Assembly: GCF_050296195.1 (NCBI RefSeq)
Contig: NZ_JBNKRB010000012.1
Length of the DNA: 64,000 nucleotides
Strand: one strand, 5' to 3'
Origin: Gynuella sp050296195
GTDB lineage: Bacteria; Pseudomonadota; Gammaproteobacteria; Pseudomonadales; Natronospirillaceae
Below the pieces are notes generated by a model. The model had not been told where the DNA came from, searched no databases, and worked only from the letters and a program-made list of their open reading frames with translations. A program made the position numbers and the translations under genes. Below, piece by piece: positions 53,880 to 63,458 of the stretch (position 1 is its first letter; each line of letters starts with the position of its first letter).

Positions 53880-54771
53880 ATATCACCAACAGCTTACTCT
53901 CGAACTGCCAGACCATTTTCGGATTCAGGATTTTCTGGATTTTCATCGTCGTGACCAGGAAGCGGTGGCCGAGCGCGTCGGTACCGACAGCCTGACTAAA
54001 GGACTTATGTTGTCGGGCATTCCCTGTCAGCTAGAGATCGGATTCAGTGCACATCAGATCAACGTGCAACTGACAGCCGCCAAAGAACCCGACCCGCAAA
54101 GCAATTCATTGTCGACACTGGCAACCCATATGCTGGGTCTGTCTCAACCGATCCAGCAGTTTGAACAGATGTTTGGCGACCACCCGCAAGTTGGTACTTT
54201 GTTACGCCAGAATAAAGGGCTCAGAATTCCCCAGGCCGCCTCTGCTTACGAAGCCCTGGTTTGGGCAATTATTGGTCAGCAAATCAGCCTGACAGCCGCT
54301 ATCGCAATTCGCCGCCGGTTTATTCAGGCCGCGGGTCAGTGCACCCTCAACGACTTATACTGTTTCCCCGACCCCAACGTTGTCAGCCGGATGGATCAGG
54401 CAGACATTAAAGGCTGCGGTTTTTCGAACACCAAAATTCAGGCATTGATGGGGCTGACCGAATGGATTCAGGCAATACCAATACTACCCAATACATTGAC
54501 AACAGAAACCGCCAACCAACTCAGTGAACAACTTCTGAGCATCAAAGGTATCGGTCCGTGGACCGTGAGTTATGCGTTATTAAGAGGGTTTAACTGGCTG
54601 GATGGATCGCTGCATGGAGATGTCGCCGTCCGTCGCAACCTGCAACACCTGCTCAATATGGAAACACCTGTGGATGCACGTTATACCGAACAATGGCTGC
54701 AACAGTTCTCTCCTTGGCGAGCGCTGATGGCCGCTCATTTATGGGCACAGCAGAGCACTTCGGGTTACTGA
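53869..54771 (+). CDS. alkA: DNA-3-methyladenine glycosylase II AlkA
   Basis: 300 residues from the ATG at 53869, which overlaps the oxygenase stop. It has the N-terminal AlkA_N-like region and an HhH-GPD core: LVWAIIGQQISLTAA near 125, the hairpin LLSIKGIGPWTVSYALLRG near 222-240 and the catalytic Asp251 in HGDVAVRR. It removes 3-methyladenine and similar bases from DNA. Last of the ada operon; no terminator is obvious. Confidence 0.93.
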   Translation: MPTEYHQQLTLELPDHFRIQDFLDFHRRDQEAVAERVGTDSLTKGLMLSGIPCQLEIGFSAHQINVQLTAAKEPDPQSNSLSTLATHMLGLSQPIQQFEQMFGDHPQVGTLLRQNKGLRIPQAASAYEALVWAIIGQQISLTAAIAIRRRFIQAAGQCTLNDLYCFPDPNVVSRMDQADIKGCGFSNTKIQALMGLTEWIQAIPILPNTLTTETANQLSEQLLSIKGIGPWTVSYALLRGFNWLDGSLHGDVAVRRNLQHLLNMETPVDARYTEQWLQQFSPWRALMAAHLWAQQSTSGY

Positions 54772-54865
54772 AAAAATAAAACTCTTGCGTCCTTGTACCT
54801 TCGCTAAAAGAACATGGTCGGACTCATACGCACAATGAACCGTCAGATGATTTCCTCCATCGTCT

Positions 54866-54880
54866 TCAGGCTAAGCCTGA
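54866..54880. repeat. Perfect 15-bp palindrome in the alkA-downstream interval
   Basis: TCAGGCTAAGCCTGA, seven-base arms about one central base, 95 bp after alkA. It could be a repressor site or weak hairpin. The rest of 54772-55113 shows no gene. Confidence 0.5.
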
Positions 54881-55113
54881 CAATGTTCAAAATACTTATG
54901 ATAGCAAACGGTCTGACCAATCCACCCCAAAAATCTTCATATCGCCATCAAGTTAATATGCAAACTTAGCATTTAACATATACCTCTATATGCTCTACAT
55001 TAACTGACAAGAAAAAGGACCTGTTTTCGCATTCTCTTGCCATCTTCTTTGGCGGTCTTTGAAGTTTTCTTACCAATGAAAACAATAAAGGTATTCGTAC
55101 CAAGGAGATTTCC

Positions 55114-56700
55114 ATGAAAGTATTTCAGCAATTTCTTCAATTCCTAACAACGCTACTACCATTATCAAGCATACTATTGTCTCTGATACTCACACCTGTA
55201 TTTGCCGGGGCAGCCAACTCTGGAGATGTGGATCTCGACAATGACGGTCTGATCGAAATCGAAACCTTAGAAGAACTCAATCAGATGCGCTACAACCTTT
55301 TCGGCACCAGCCTGACTGATGAATATGGCGACAGCAACAGCGAAGGCTGCCCGGCCTCCGGTTGTTTTGGTTATGAACTAGTGAACGATCTGGACTTCGA
55401 TACCAATGGCAACGGAACGTTATCTGATGAACTGTCTTGGAATAATGGTAGTGGCTGGGTGCCCATTGGTACTGGGAGAAATTCGTTTTCTGCGGTTTTC
55501 GAAGGCAATGGACATACCATCAAAAACCTTTATATCCGACGCAGTGAAGACAATAATGTGGGTTTCTTTTCGGTCCTGGTAAATGCCACAGTCCGTAACC
55601 TTTCCCTGACCGGCACACTTGCTAAAGTATATGGCAATAACGATACCGGTAGTCTGGTGGGCCAGATAGGAAACCGTAATTTTCAGGACTCCACCGTTAT
55701 CAAAAATGTCTACAGCACGATAAGTGTGATCGGAAAATCTGACGTAGGCGGTCTGATTGGCAACATTACGCTATGGGGATCAAATACATATGTTCTCAAC
55801 AATCGAGTTGAGGCTGTTGTACAGGGTTCCTGGTATGTCGGTGGGCTAGTCGGTTACGTTTACAGCGCGATGGAAGACTCCTTCATTTCCATAGAACACA
55901 ACAGCAGCAATAGTTTTGTATATGGCCAAGATAATGTAGGTGGACTGGCGGGTGCCCTGCTTGGTCAGCATGGCGGCTATGTCAAACTGACTTATGGCGA
56001 GACAGAGGGACGAGTCACTGGAAACTCAAAAGTGGGAGGTCTTATCGGCAGACTCTATACCCGCGGATATACCGAACTTAACGCATTAGATGTATCCAAT
56101 TCCCATGCGAATACAAGAGTGATAGGGAGAGGTAATAATATTGGCGGGTTAATCGGTATGGTCGAAATGTATGGAGAGGATGGAATTGTGTTTATTAAGA
56201 TCGTTAAAAGTTATGCATCTAGCATCGTAGAAGGGGTCAACAATGTCGGGGGTTTAATCGGCCAAGTACGCGATGATGATGACTCTTTTACGATAGAGGA
56301 TTCTTATGCAACCGGCAAGGTCAGTGGCAGTGACAATGTCGCTGGACTGATAGGGTATTTTTATATTACCAAATTCTCTACCGTGCGCGTTGCCCGGACC
56401 TACGCTTTGGGATCTGTCAGAGGCAGTTATCAGACAGGTGGACTGGTCAGTAAGATTACATACCACTCATCAAGTCTTCCAAGCTGGTACACCGATGGCT
56501 ACTTTAGAAATATAGCAAGCTACTGGAATATCGAAACAACCCGACAAACCAGCAGCGCAACCGGCACAGGCTACACCAGCGAAGAACTTAAGTGCCCGCG
56601 TTTCCCGGGAGATTCAACCTGCATGGCCAGACTGTATTACGGCTGGAGTTCCAGCATTTGGAATTTCGGTACACCTACTGAATATCCAACATTACGATAA
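55114..56700 (+). CDS. Secreted GLUG-repeat protein
   Basis: 528 residues with a signal peptide (MKVFQQFLQFLTTLLPLS..., cleaved near VFAGA). After an acidic DLDNDGLIEIETLEELNQMRYNL lead, which occurs in many such proteins, the chain carries about eight VGGLIG/VGGLAG/IGGLIG units, each some 45 residues apart, that is, a right-handed beta-helix of GLUG repeats. The C-terminal end (TGYTSEELKCPRFPG and YGWSSSIWNFGT) matches the family's closing region. Paired cysteines near the start (CPASGCFGYE). It is likely a surface or adhesion protein. GGAGA precedes the ATG. Confidence 0.85.
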   Translation: MKVFQQFLQFLTTLLPLSSILLSLILTPVFAGAANSGDVDLDNDGLIEIETLEELNQMRYNLFGTSLTDEYGDSNSEGCPASGCFGYELVNDLDFDTNGNGTLSDELSWNNGSGWVPIGTGRNSFSAVFEGNGHTIKNLYIRRSEDNNVGFFSVLVNATVRNLSLTGTLAKVYGNNDTGSLVGQIGNRNFQDSTVIKNVYSTISVIGKSDVGGLIGNITLWGSNTYVLNNRVEAVVQGSWYVGGLVGYVYSAMEDSFISIEHNSSNSFVYGQDNVGGLAGALLGQHGGYVKLTYGETEGRVTGNSKVGGLIGRLYTRGYTELNALDVSNSHANTRVIGRGNNIGGLIGMVEMYGEDGIVFIKIVKSYASSIVEGVNNVGGLIGQVRDDDDSFTIEDSYATGKVSGSDNVAGLIGYFYITKFSTVRVARTYALGSVRGSYQTGGLVSKITYHSSSLPSWYTDGYFRNIASYWNIETTRQTSSATGTGYTSEELKCPRFPGDSTCMARLYYGWSSSIWNFGTPTEYPTLR

Positions 56701-56711
56701 TGTCGCAACTT

Positions 56712-56747
56712 GGGTTAAGTCTTCCTTACCATGGCAGGGCTTAACCC
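56712..56747. terminator. Hairpin between the convergent GLUG and GNAT genes
   Basis: Eight-base arms GGGTTAAG and CTTAACCC separated by 20 bases, 12 bp after the GLUG stop. No clear T-run, so a weak candidate. Confidence 0.4.
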
Positions 56748-56776
56748 GGCTCGTTCTTCGGTCATAACCGGGCCGC

Positions 56777-57343
56777 TTATGCCGACTCAGCAACACTATG
56801 GGTCAGAGTCAGCGGTTCTCTTTCCAGCTCATGCTGATTAACACTGAAAATCACGACCGGTATGCCATTGATAATATCCCGATGGCTATAGCGCTCACCA
56901 ATACGCTGGGCAACCCGTTTGGAACGTTCATTATTGGGCTGGATAATGCTCACCAGATGCCCAAGCCTGGCAATGTTAAACGCCCAGTCACGTGCCGCCA
57001 GCGCAGCTTCTGTGGCATACCCCTGCCCCCAGGCATCCGGGTGAAAAGCCCAGGCGAGCTCTATCCCCGGCCAACCTTCGGGATAAAACAACCCGGTACG
57101 ACCAATCAACTCACCGGTCGCTTTCAGTTCCACCGCCCATACCCCAAAACCGCGCAACTGCCAGTGACCGATTAACGTTGCCATCAACCGCCAGGACTCG
57201 GTACGAGTCAGCGGTCGGCCATCACCGATAAACCGGCTAAAACGTGGATCAGCATTCATGTCGGCAAAAGTGTCTACATCCCGTTCATCAAAACCTCTCA
57301 GGACCAGACGCTCAGTTTCCAATACAGGGATAAAGTTTGGCAT
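56777..57343 (-). CDS. GNAT-family N-acetyltransferase (RimJ/RimL type)
   Basis: 188 residues: MPNFIPVLETERLVLRGFDERDVDTFADMNADPRF is the usual start of the RimJ/RimL group, with ELAWAFHPDAWGQGYATEAALAARDWAF the acetyl-CoA loop and NERSKRVAQRIGERY the last helix. Protein N-terminus or small-amine acetylation is likely; the substrate is unknown. It converges with the GLUG gene. Confidence 0.88.
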   Translation of the reverse strand: MPNFIPVLETERLVLRGFDERDVDTFADMNADPRFSRFIGDGRPLTRTESWRLMATLIGHWQLRGFGVWAVELKATGELIGRTGLFYPEGWPGIELAWAFHPDAWGQGYATEAALAARDWAFNIARLGHLVSIIQPNNERSKRVAQRIGERYSHRDIINGIPVVIFSVNQHELEREPLTLTHSVAESA

Positions 57344-58129
57344 CGAACAGGACTCAGCTTACGTTGAAACAGCCGTCGATCATACAAGCTAAACAACGGA
57401 CAATTAAGTTCCAGTTACACGAACATGGGAGCTATATCGCAAATTAAATACCTATCATCCATTTGTAGGATTGACCCCTAAAAGCGGATTTCAGTGTTCT
57501 CCAAACCAAATACGGCAACAAATTGGACCTTCAAAGCTCGAAACTGCTCCAGTGGTAAAACCAGGGTATGTCTACCCTAGTTCTGAGGTCATATGTTCGA
57601 TTGATCCATATCTTGGGGAGCAATCTATAGCGCTTTCATAGTGCAGTATAAATAGACATACATAAGCCGAAGTTACCGGTTAATCCGATGTGTTTTACAC
57701 AAAAGACCACTGCAAATGTCATATCCAGATAATCGGCAGATTAGTGATCATCCGAACCGTTTTCCCTATCAGTCAGGCTGTTTTGTAATACCCGGCCAAC
57801 CAGTCAAACATCAGAGACATTGAAGAAAAGCCCAAGCAAAGAGAATTCCAGACAACGGCTCCGAATACCTTATCGTGCCAAGGTATATCCATACGATAGT
57901 TGTTATCAATTTTGAGACGCAGCTTCACCCAGGCATTTTCGAGTTCGTTTTTCATCAGCTTATTGAAGACAAACTGGATTTATCGGCCTTTCATAACGCC
58001 TATAAAATGACAACGGCGGCAACTATCTTGATGCAGAGAGAAGGTATAATATAAAAAATTATTTTGTCCGCTATGCTCACTTTGTATTTTGCCCAACAAA
58101 AACCAATATTGACTTTCTGAGGTATAAAC
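57344..58129. other. Gene-poor interval
   Basis: Nearly 800 bp in which only a 60-codon minus-strand frame (57773-57955) is at all gene-like. No recognisable RNA gene, terminator or IS end. Confidence 0.4.
57773..57955 (-). CDS. Possible small protein of unknown function
   Basis: 60 residues beginning MKNELENAWVKLRLKIDNNY and ending in an amphipathic region with LCLGFSSMSLMFDWLAG. Composition is protein-like, but no clear ribosome site is present and no family is recognised. Treat as tentative. Confidence 0.3.
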   Translation of the reverse strand: MKNELENAWVKLRLKIDNNYRMDIPWHDKVFGAVVWNSLCLGFSSMSLMFDWLAGYYKTA

Positions 58130-58609
58130 TTGAATAAGGGTTGCGCTTACTTATTAACTGGCAAGGTAGCCAGTGGAAAAACCACTTATGCTCGTAAAAT
58201 GGAAGCAGAAAAAAAGGCTGTTTTTCTTTCAATAGATGAATTGCAGCTCAGTATATTTGGTAGTTCACCTACACGTGAACAGCTTGATAATTCATATGAG
58301 GGAGCCCGTGCATATCAATTCAAAGAAGCTTTAAAGTTTTTGGAAAATGGAATCGATGTCCTTTTTGATTGGGGCCTCTGGAAAAAAACCGAACGTCAGA
58401 AATACAAGGAAGAACTCCAAAAACACGGATTTGAGGTGGTTATTATCTATTTTAAGGTATCAGATGAAGTACGTTTGGAGTGGAATTCGAAAAGAAACTC
58501 TGGAAGCGATGAAACATCTTTCAAAATAGAGTCTCATGATGTTGCACTATTTGATTCTATGTATGAAGAGCCAACAGATGAAGAGTACAACCGGCTGGTG
58601 ACATATTGA
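58130..58609 (+). CDS. P-loop kinase-like ATPase (AAA_33 type)
   Basis: 159 residues from a TTG at 58130, supported by GAGG 8 bases upstream. Walker A LLTGKVASGKTTYARK near 8-23 is followed by SIDELQLSIFG, VLFDWGLWKKTER and a Y-F-K-V-S-DEVRLEWNSKRN lid, as in small nucleoside, aminoglycoside or zeta-type kinases. No antitoxin is adjacent. The AT-rich composition resembles the cassette genes at 15-20 kb more than its right neighbour, suggesting transfer. Substrate unknown. Confidence 0.78.
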   Translation: MNKGCAYLLTGKVASGKTTYARKMEAEKKAVFLSIDELQLSIFGSSPTREQLDNSYEGARAYQFKEALKFLENGIDVLFDWGLWKKTERQKYKEELQKHGFEVVIIYFKVSDEVRLEWNSKRNSGSDETSFKIESHDVALFDSMYEEPTDEEYNRLVTY

Positions 58610-58715
58610 CAGTTAATGAGCGGCTGAGATAAAAAATAACACCCGTTTAGTTAATTTTCCCTTTCGCCACGCACATGCCCAGACCAGATAAAGAGTGGGT
58701 GTCTCCATGATAGAT

Positions 58716-58760
58716 TTAGGGAACCTCTGAAAAATGGCCGATTTTTCAGAGGCCCCTTAG
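58716..58760. mobile_element. Joined inverted-repeat scar related to the 21.9-kb MITE-like element
   Basis: CCTCTGAAAAAT at 58724-58735 and its perfect inverse ATTTTTCAGAGG at 58741-58752 are only 5 bases apart. Their outer flanks (TTAGGGAA and GGCCCCTTAG) match the termini of the 149-bp element at 21917-22065. It looks like an element reduced to its two ends. The surrounding 58610-59020 has no supportable gene. Confidence 0.6.
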
Positions 58761-59020
58761 TTGCCGTAGCGAGATGAAAAGGGCTTCCATTTCACATAAC
58801 AATCAGACATATCTTCTGTTTCGATATTTTCTTAACGCAGCGGGGGAGCAGCTGATAAACAGCTGATCGTGATGACCAAGATCGTTTAAATATTTAAAGA
58901 AAAGTCTGAGTTGATCATTACCAAGGTATTTGACGCAGCTCCTTTCACTGAACCTTATGTATAAGCCGCTTGTTTCCCTTGAGATGTTTGCTGACCGTCC
59001 CTTTAAACAAACAGGATAAT

Positions 59021-59056
59021 GCCGCTTCAATCGGTTTTGAAAACCGGGGAAGCGGC
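59021..59056 (-). terminator. Terminator hairpin of the SMC operon
   Basis: Outer arms GCCGCTTC and GAAGCGGC with an inner pair CGGTTT/AAACCG, ending 7 bp from the jetC stop on its downstream side. The stem is long and GC-rich; no long T-run follows on the minus strand. Confidence 0.6.
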
Positions 59057-59063
59057 AGCGCCA

Positions 59064-62000
59064 TCAGGCGAATTCTTCCATGAAGTCCAACTCACCCTGG
59101 TGCATCACAATACGGCGATGGTTGGCCCATAATTCTCTGATTTTATCCTGATTGCATTTTTGCCGATCAACCAGCACTCGGGTAGCCAGTTCACCGGTTT
59201 TCTGCCCCGCCGGCAGCGGTACTTTGGTAAATACGAACTGATTAGAAATCAGGTCCATAAATGGTCCGGATTTACTCGTTGGCATAATAAATAAAAGCTG
59301 CAATCCAAGTGTTTCGGTCAGATAGTTAATAACTTCTTTGGAGCGGGTTTCGTCCATCTTCGAGAATGCTTCGTCAACCAGCACCATACGCAGATGACTA
59401 TCCCCTTCACTGAAACGGAACGCACTGGTAATTGCTGCGCTGCGAATAATGTAGGCAGGTGTTTCCAGCTGACCTCCGGAGCCGGTACCGTATTGGCTCA
59501 GCGCGATAGGTTCTTTGCCTTCGGGCTGTTTGTAGATTTCATAATTACGGTAGTTACGGTAATCGGAAATCCGCTCCAGTTCACGCATGGCTTTTTGCTC
59601 GTCTTCATCAAGCAACATGGACATCAGCTGATCACGGATCTTTTTGGATTTATCCGAGAGACTGCTACTGAACAGGGTATTGCTCTCACCCAGGCTCGGG
59701 TCATTGATGATCTCTTTGAAGAAGGTCCAGTATTCCTTGTATTCCGGTACCCATTCCCAGCCAAACCGATAACTTTCGCGGTCGGCCCCGAAACGATGAT
59801 GTTCGAGTTCTTTATTCAGATTTTCCAGAATCCGCTTACCGTCATTAATTGACTGATAAATGGAGTGACACAAGTTGGTCACGAAAGCGTTGTTGAAATC
59901 CTCTTTCAGCCCAACAAGCTTATCGAGCTTATCAACCAGAATATTATTTTTCAGGCGATTGTGGACCTGGTCGGCTTCACGGCGCACCATGCAAATGCCT
60001 TTGAAGAAAGTCTGATTATGGCCCAGAGCATAGTCAGGCTGATAGACAATAGCATCACCCGGAGTACACCGTTGATTGTGTTCGAGAATGTTTCGCTCAA
60101 TTTCGTGGGCTTTACTGTTCAGTTCCGCCGCAATGGCCAGTACCTGGTTATCGACAAATTCCTGGGTAACATCTTTGGCTTCTTCATCCGCGGAGATTAA
60201 CCGGGCATCGGCATCAAACTCAGGCCAGACGGTTTTGATATTACGCAGATCCTCTTCCCGGGTTTCCACCACAGTCAATGTTTCGTCCTGCTGGTCAGCA
60301 AGATCTTCACAACGCCGGCTAATGGTTTTCAGGCGGTTTTCCTGTTCGCCAGTCTCTTTGTCCAATGAGGAAATGGACTGATCCAGTTCCTGTTGCTGCT
60401 GTCGTAACCGGTTGAACTCGATTTCAAGCGACTCGAAATCAGATAGATCCAGCATTTCCAATGCCTGCTCGCCGGTTTGAATACTGCGATGGCATTCCAG
60501 CATGGACTGCATGTAATCCGCAAAAACAAGATGCGGTAGCTGATTGATGGCACTCAACAGATCACGGGCTTCAATGATACTCTGATCCGCCTCATTGGCC
60601 TGCACGGCCAGTTGATTCAACTCTGCTTTTTTGGCCGCCAGCGCACGCTCGCGCGCACCTTTACCAAATACCAGCTCCGAATCAGGCAGGTCACAACGAA
60701 ACATGGAATAACCGCCACTGCCCATGCCGGCAGCCGTTACGCCACGTCGGGTCTGGGTCAGAGCCTGAGCATCACGCACCTGCTCGACACTGCCATAGGT
60801 GGCGGTAATGTAGCCTTTGACGACTGCATGGTTGAATTCCATCAGATGGACGATCGAGTTGGCTGGGACTTTCATTCGCTCAGCATCACTACGGGCTTTA
60901 GATCCCTGAACCACACGTGCACGATTATCACGCCCAGGCATACTGCGGACGATGCGAATGGCTTCGGCCTCAAATTCAGGTTCGACAATGATCGAAAAAC
61001 GCGCACCACCAATATACCCTTCCAGCGCTGACTGCCAGTCCGGGTCAATGACCTCGATATAGTCACACAAGACTCTCGGGTCTGCCTGTGGACATTCCCG
61101 CCGAATCGCTTCAATCGCCGCACGGGTATATGCCGGATAATTCACCTGCATGGTCGACAGACTATCGATATCCGCCTGCTTCACGGCAACCTGACGCCGG
61201 ATCCCCTGCAGCTTCTGATCACGTTGTTCCACCAACCGTGCAACCTGATCCCGCAAACTCATCCCCGTACGGCTCTGCTCATGATTGAACCATGTGTCGC
61301 GCCACTGATTCAGCTGCTTCTGACTGACCAGAGCAGTGTCCAGATGATCTTCAAGTGCTGCCAGACCTGCCAGATCCTTGCCCAGCAAACGGGGAAAATC
61401 GATCTGCTCCTGTTCTGATTTGGCGATCACAGCCTTGACCTGAGTTAACAGTGACCGCTGCCCCAGCTCGGGGATATCCGCCGACAGTGAGGATTGCGAC
61501 AGCAGTTGCTGAATAGACCGATTGGCCTGGGCCGCACCTTCGAGGCTTTTGACCTGTTCCAGCAACTTCGGCACCAGCGCATGCAACTTATCGGTATTAC
61601 TGCGGATCTGTTTTTCGTACTCATCTTTGGCCTGTAACGCACCGATACCTTTACGTTGGGCTTCGATATTTACCAATTGCTCATGTAACTGATCACGCCG
61701 ACGGGCAGCCAGTTCTCGATCTTTTCTGGACTGATCGATGGCTTCGCGAATATTTTTCTGTTGTTCTTTGGTATCCAGATAAGCTTTTTGCTCTTTGAGA
61801 TAACGACTTCTGGCAGCAAGATATTCCAATACATGATGCTCAATCCATTGTTCGATATAGGCATCGGATTTGGCCCGGGTACTTTCCAGAATACCTGCAG
61901 TTTCCTTCAATCGGGTGGCTTCACTCTCCATCGCATATATGGTTTTCATCAGCTCTGAAATACTGCGAATGGCTTCACCAAGGTTTTTGGGTTCCAGGAT

Positions 62001-62708
62001 TTCATGAGCCACAAAACCATTGATACTCTTGACCGGCTTGTAAGCCATAAAACGACTGAAAGCACGAGCTGCATTCAGCGCCTCTGCTTCCGTAACACCA
62101 TCCCGACGCCCACGTAGAGCACCATAAAGACGCCGCAGGTACTGCCGTTTGGTATCGTATTTTTCTATCGCATCCACCCCGCAGCGTTTACGCACCTGCT
62201 TGGTGAGTGCATCCATGGACACAACCTGTTTGCCACCGGTGGCATCGGTTTTTACCAGATCATCCAGCGCCAGCTCCTCTGCCGGACAGATAAAAAACTG
62301 CATATCATTCTGGCGTGCCACAACCTGAGTACCAGCACGGTCGAGGGATGCAGACACTCCGATCAGAGCGGTGAAAGGTGATGCGGTTTCGCCCTCGGTC
62401 GGATAAAACACCGCCCCCAGATAGCCCACTGCACCTTCTGGCCTGGCATAACTGCCATCGTCACACCCCAGCACATAACTGGCCAGGGTTCTGACCTGTT
62501 TGTTGCGACCACGCTGGGTGGCTTCGTCCTGACCAGGGTTAAACATGAACAAGGTATCATGCGCAGCGGTCATGATGGTTTGAATAGCATCCGCAGCCGT
62601 CGTTTTACCAGAGCCATTGCCGCCACTGAGCAGATTAATGGGGCCGAAATCAAATTCCAAAGCCGGAATATTACCCCAGTTGACATAAAGAAATTTTTTC
62701 AGATACAT
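59064..62708 (-). CDS. jetC: SMC-like ATPase of a Wadjet/Mks-type system (JetC/EptC-like)
   Basis: 1214 residues. Walker A LLSGGNGSGKTTAADAIQ lies near 27-44, long coiled coils at about 270-540 and 690-850 flank a hinge-like region near 560-680, and the C-terminal head has the signature YGTGSGGQLETP and Walker B RMVLVDEAFSKMD. This arrangement is that of the SbcC/MukB-like ATPase of Wadjet defence or of MksB. It follows jetB by 3 bp in one leftward operon. Its partners load DNA and extrude loops, which in Wadjet leads to plasmid cutting by JetD; no jetD lies downstream. Confidence 0.9.
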   Translation of the reverse strand: MYLKKFLYVNWGNIPALEFDFGPINLLSGGNGSGKTTAADAIQTIMTAAHDTLFMFNPGQDEATQRGRNKQVRTLASYVLGCDDGSYARPEGAVGYLGAVFYPTEGETASPFTALIGVSASLDRAGTQVVARQNDMQFFICPAEELALDDLVKTDATGGKQVVSMDALTKQVRKRCGVDAIEKYDTKRQYLRRLYGALRGRRDGVTEAEALNAARAFSRFMAYKPVKSINGFVAHEILEPKNLGEAIRSISELMKTIYAMESEATRLKETAGILESTRAKSDAYIEQWIEHHVLEYLAARSRYLKEQKAYLDTKEQQKNIREAIDQSRKDRELAARRRDQLHEQLVNIEAQRKGIGALQAKDEYEKQIRSNTDKLHALVPKLLEQVKSLEGAAQANRSIQQLLSQSSLSADIPELGQRSLLTQVKAVIAKSEQEQIDFPRLLGKDLAGLAALEDHLDTALVSQKQLNQWRDTWFNHEQSRTGMSLRDQVARLVEQRDQKLQGIRRQVAVKQADIDSLSTMQVNYPAYTRAAIEAIRRECPQADPRVLCDYIEVIDPDWQSALEGYIGGARFSIIVEPEFEAEAIRIVRSMPGRDNRARVVQGSKARSDAERMKVPANSIVHLMEFNHAVVKGYITATYGSVEQVRDAQALTQTRRGVTAAGMGSGGYSMFRCDLPDSELVFGKGARERALAAKKAELNQLAVQANEADQSIIEARDLLSAINQLPHLVFADYMQSMLECHRSIQTGEQALEMLDLSDFESLEIEFNRLRQQQQELDQSISSLDKETGEQENRLKTISRRCEDLADQQDETLTVVETREEDLRNIKTVWPEFDADARLISADEEAKDVTQEFVDNQVLAIAAELNSKAHEIERNILEHNQRCTPGDAIVYQPDYALGHNQTFFKGICMVRREADQVHNRLKNNILVDKLDKLVGLKEDFNNAFVTNLCHSIYQSINDGKRILENLNKELEHHRFGADRESYRFGWEWVPEYKEYWTFFKEIINDPSLGESNTLFSSSLSDKSKKIRDQLMSMLLDEDEQKAMRELERISDYRNYRNYEIYKQPEGKEPIALSQYGTGSGGQLETPAYIIRSAAITSAFRFSEGDSHLRMVLVDEAFSKMDETRSKEVINYLTETLGLQLLFIMPTSKSGPFMDLISNQFVFTKVPLPAGQKTGELATRVLVDRQKCNQDKIRELWANHRRIVMHQGELDFMEEFA

Positions 62709-62711
62709 GGC

Positions 62712-63452
62712 TTACTCCGCCTCGTCCTGATCAAAAACAGACGCGTGCTGATTAACAATCAACTCTTCCTCTTCTTCACCGGTATCCGGTTCAGCTATCG
62801 GTTCGCCCCCAGCGGCGGCTTCATGATCCATCCCCTCAACCAGAGAAGCAAGAACGTCACCACTGACATAGCTCATAATCATTGGACGAATACGCAACCA
62901 CAACTCAGTATCTTCAAATGATGCTTCAGGATTCAGACTGATCAGTCGCAGCTGACGGGTACGACGAAACAAAGTTTTACGTTCGGTCACATTTTCCGGC
63001 AGAGTTCGCTTAAGCAGATTTTTCATGGCAATGTTTATATTTTCCAGAGAGGCAACAACGTTACCATGTTCATCAACCTGTCCTTCTCTGAGGGCTTTGT
63101 CGTACAGACTCCGCAATACCAGTACCAAGGCAACTTCGTGTTGATTCAGGCGAACCCGAAAACCACCATTGAATGGAGTGTCTTCCTCTGCGTCCATACC
63201 CGGTACTTCTGCTCCTGGCGGAAACAAACGCACAAACTGAAATTTCCGGTCATGCTGCATACGAATACTGAGTACCGCCAGATAATCCTCGACCAGACTT
63301 TCCAAACGCATAAAACGGTCATACAGGACCTGTTCAACCTGGCTTTCATCGCGACAAATCACACCATAATCCATCAGCCGGATCATCAGTTCAGTAAAGT
63401 CACGTAACTGCAGGCCCTGTTTTTCAAGCTGGTTTTCCAGTGCATTCAACAT
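62712..63452 (-). CDS. jetB: JetB/DUF4194-like SMC partner
   Basis: 246 residues. The order LRDFTELMIRLMDYGVICRDESQVEQVLYDRFMRLESLVEDYLAVL, RKFQFVRLFPPGAEVP and VALVLVLRSLYDKALREGQ is typical of DUF4194 (JetB, MksE-like winged-helix kite protein). A long acidic tail (about 215-246, EEEEELIV) is unusual in charge. AGGAA precedes the ATG by 8 bases. It lies 6 bp after the jetA-like frame and 3 bp before jetC. Confidence 0.87.
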   Translation of the reverse strand: MLNALENQLEKQGLQLRDFTELMIRLMDYGVICRDESQVEQVLYDRFMRLESLVEDYLAVLSIRMQHDRKFQFVRLFPPGAEVPGMDAEEDTPFNGGFRVRLNQHEVALVLVLRSLYDKALREGQVDEHGNVVASLENINIAMKNLLKRTLPENVTERKTLFRRTRQLRLISLNPEASFEDTELWLRIRPMIMSYVSGDVLASLVEGMDHEAAAGGEPIAEPDTGEEEEELIVNQHASVFDQDEAE

Positions 63453-63458
63453 AAAAAT

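Noticed and set aside
55114..56700. Reading the GLUG protein as a filamentous haemagglutinin with a two-partner secretion domain
   Set aside because: There is no TPS domain or adjacent TpsB gene; a plain signal peptide and short length argue against it.
58803..59030. A 75-codon minus-strand frame downstream of jetC, considered as a jetD relic
   Set aside because: No Toprim or DUF3322/DUF2220 motif is visible and the frame lacks a ribosome site.
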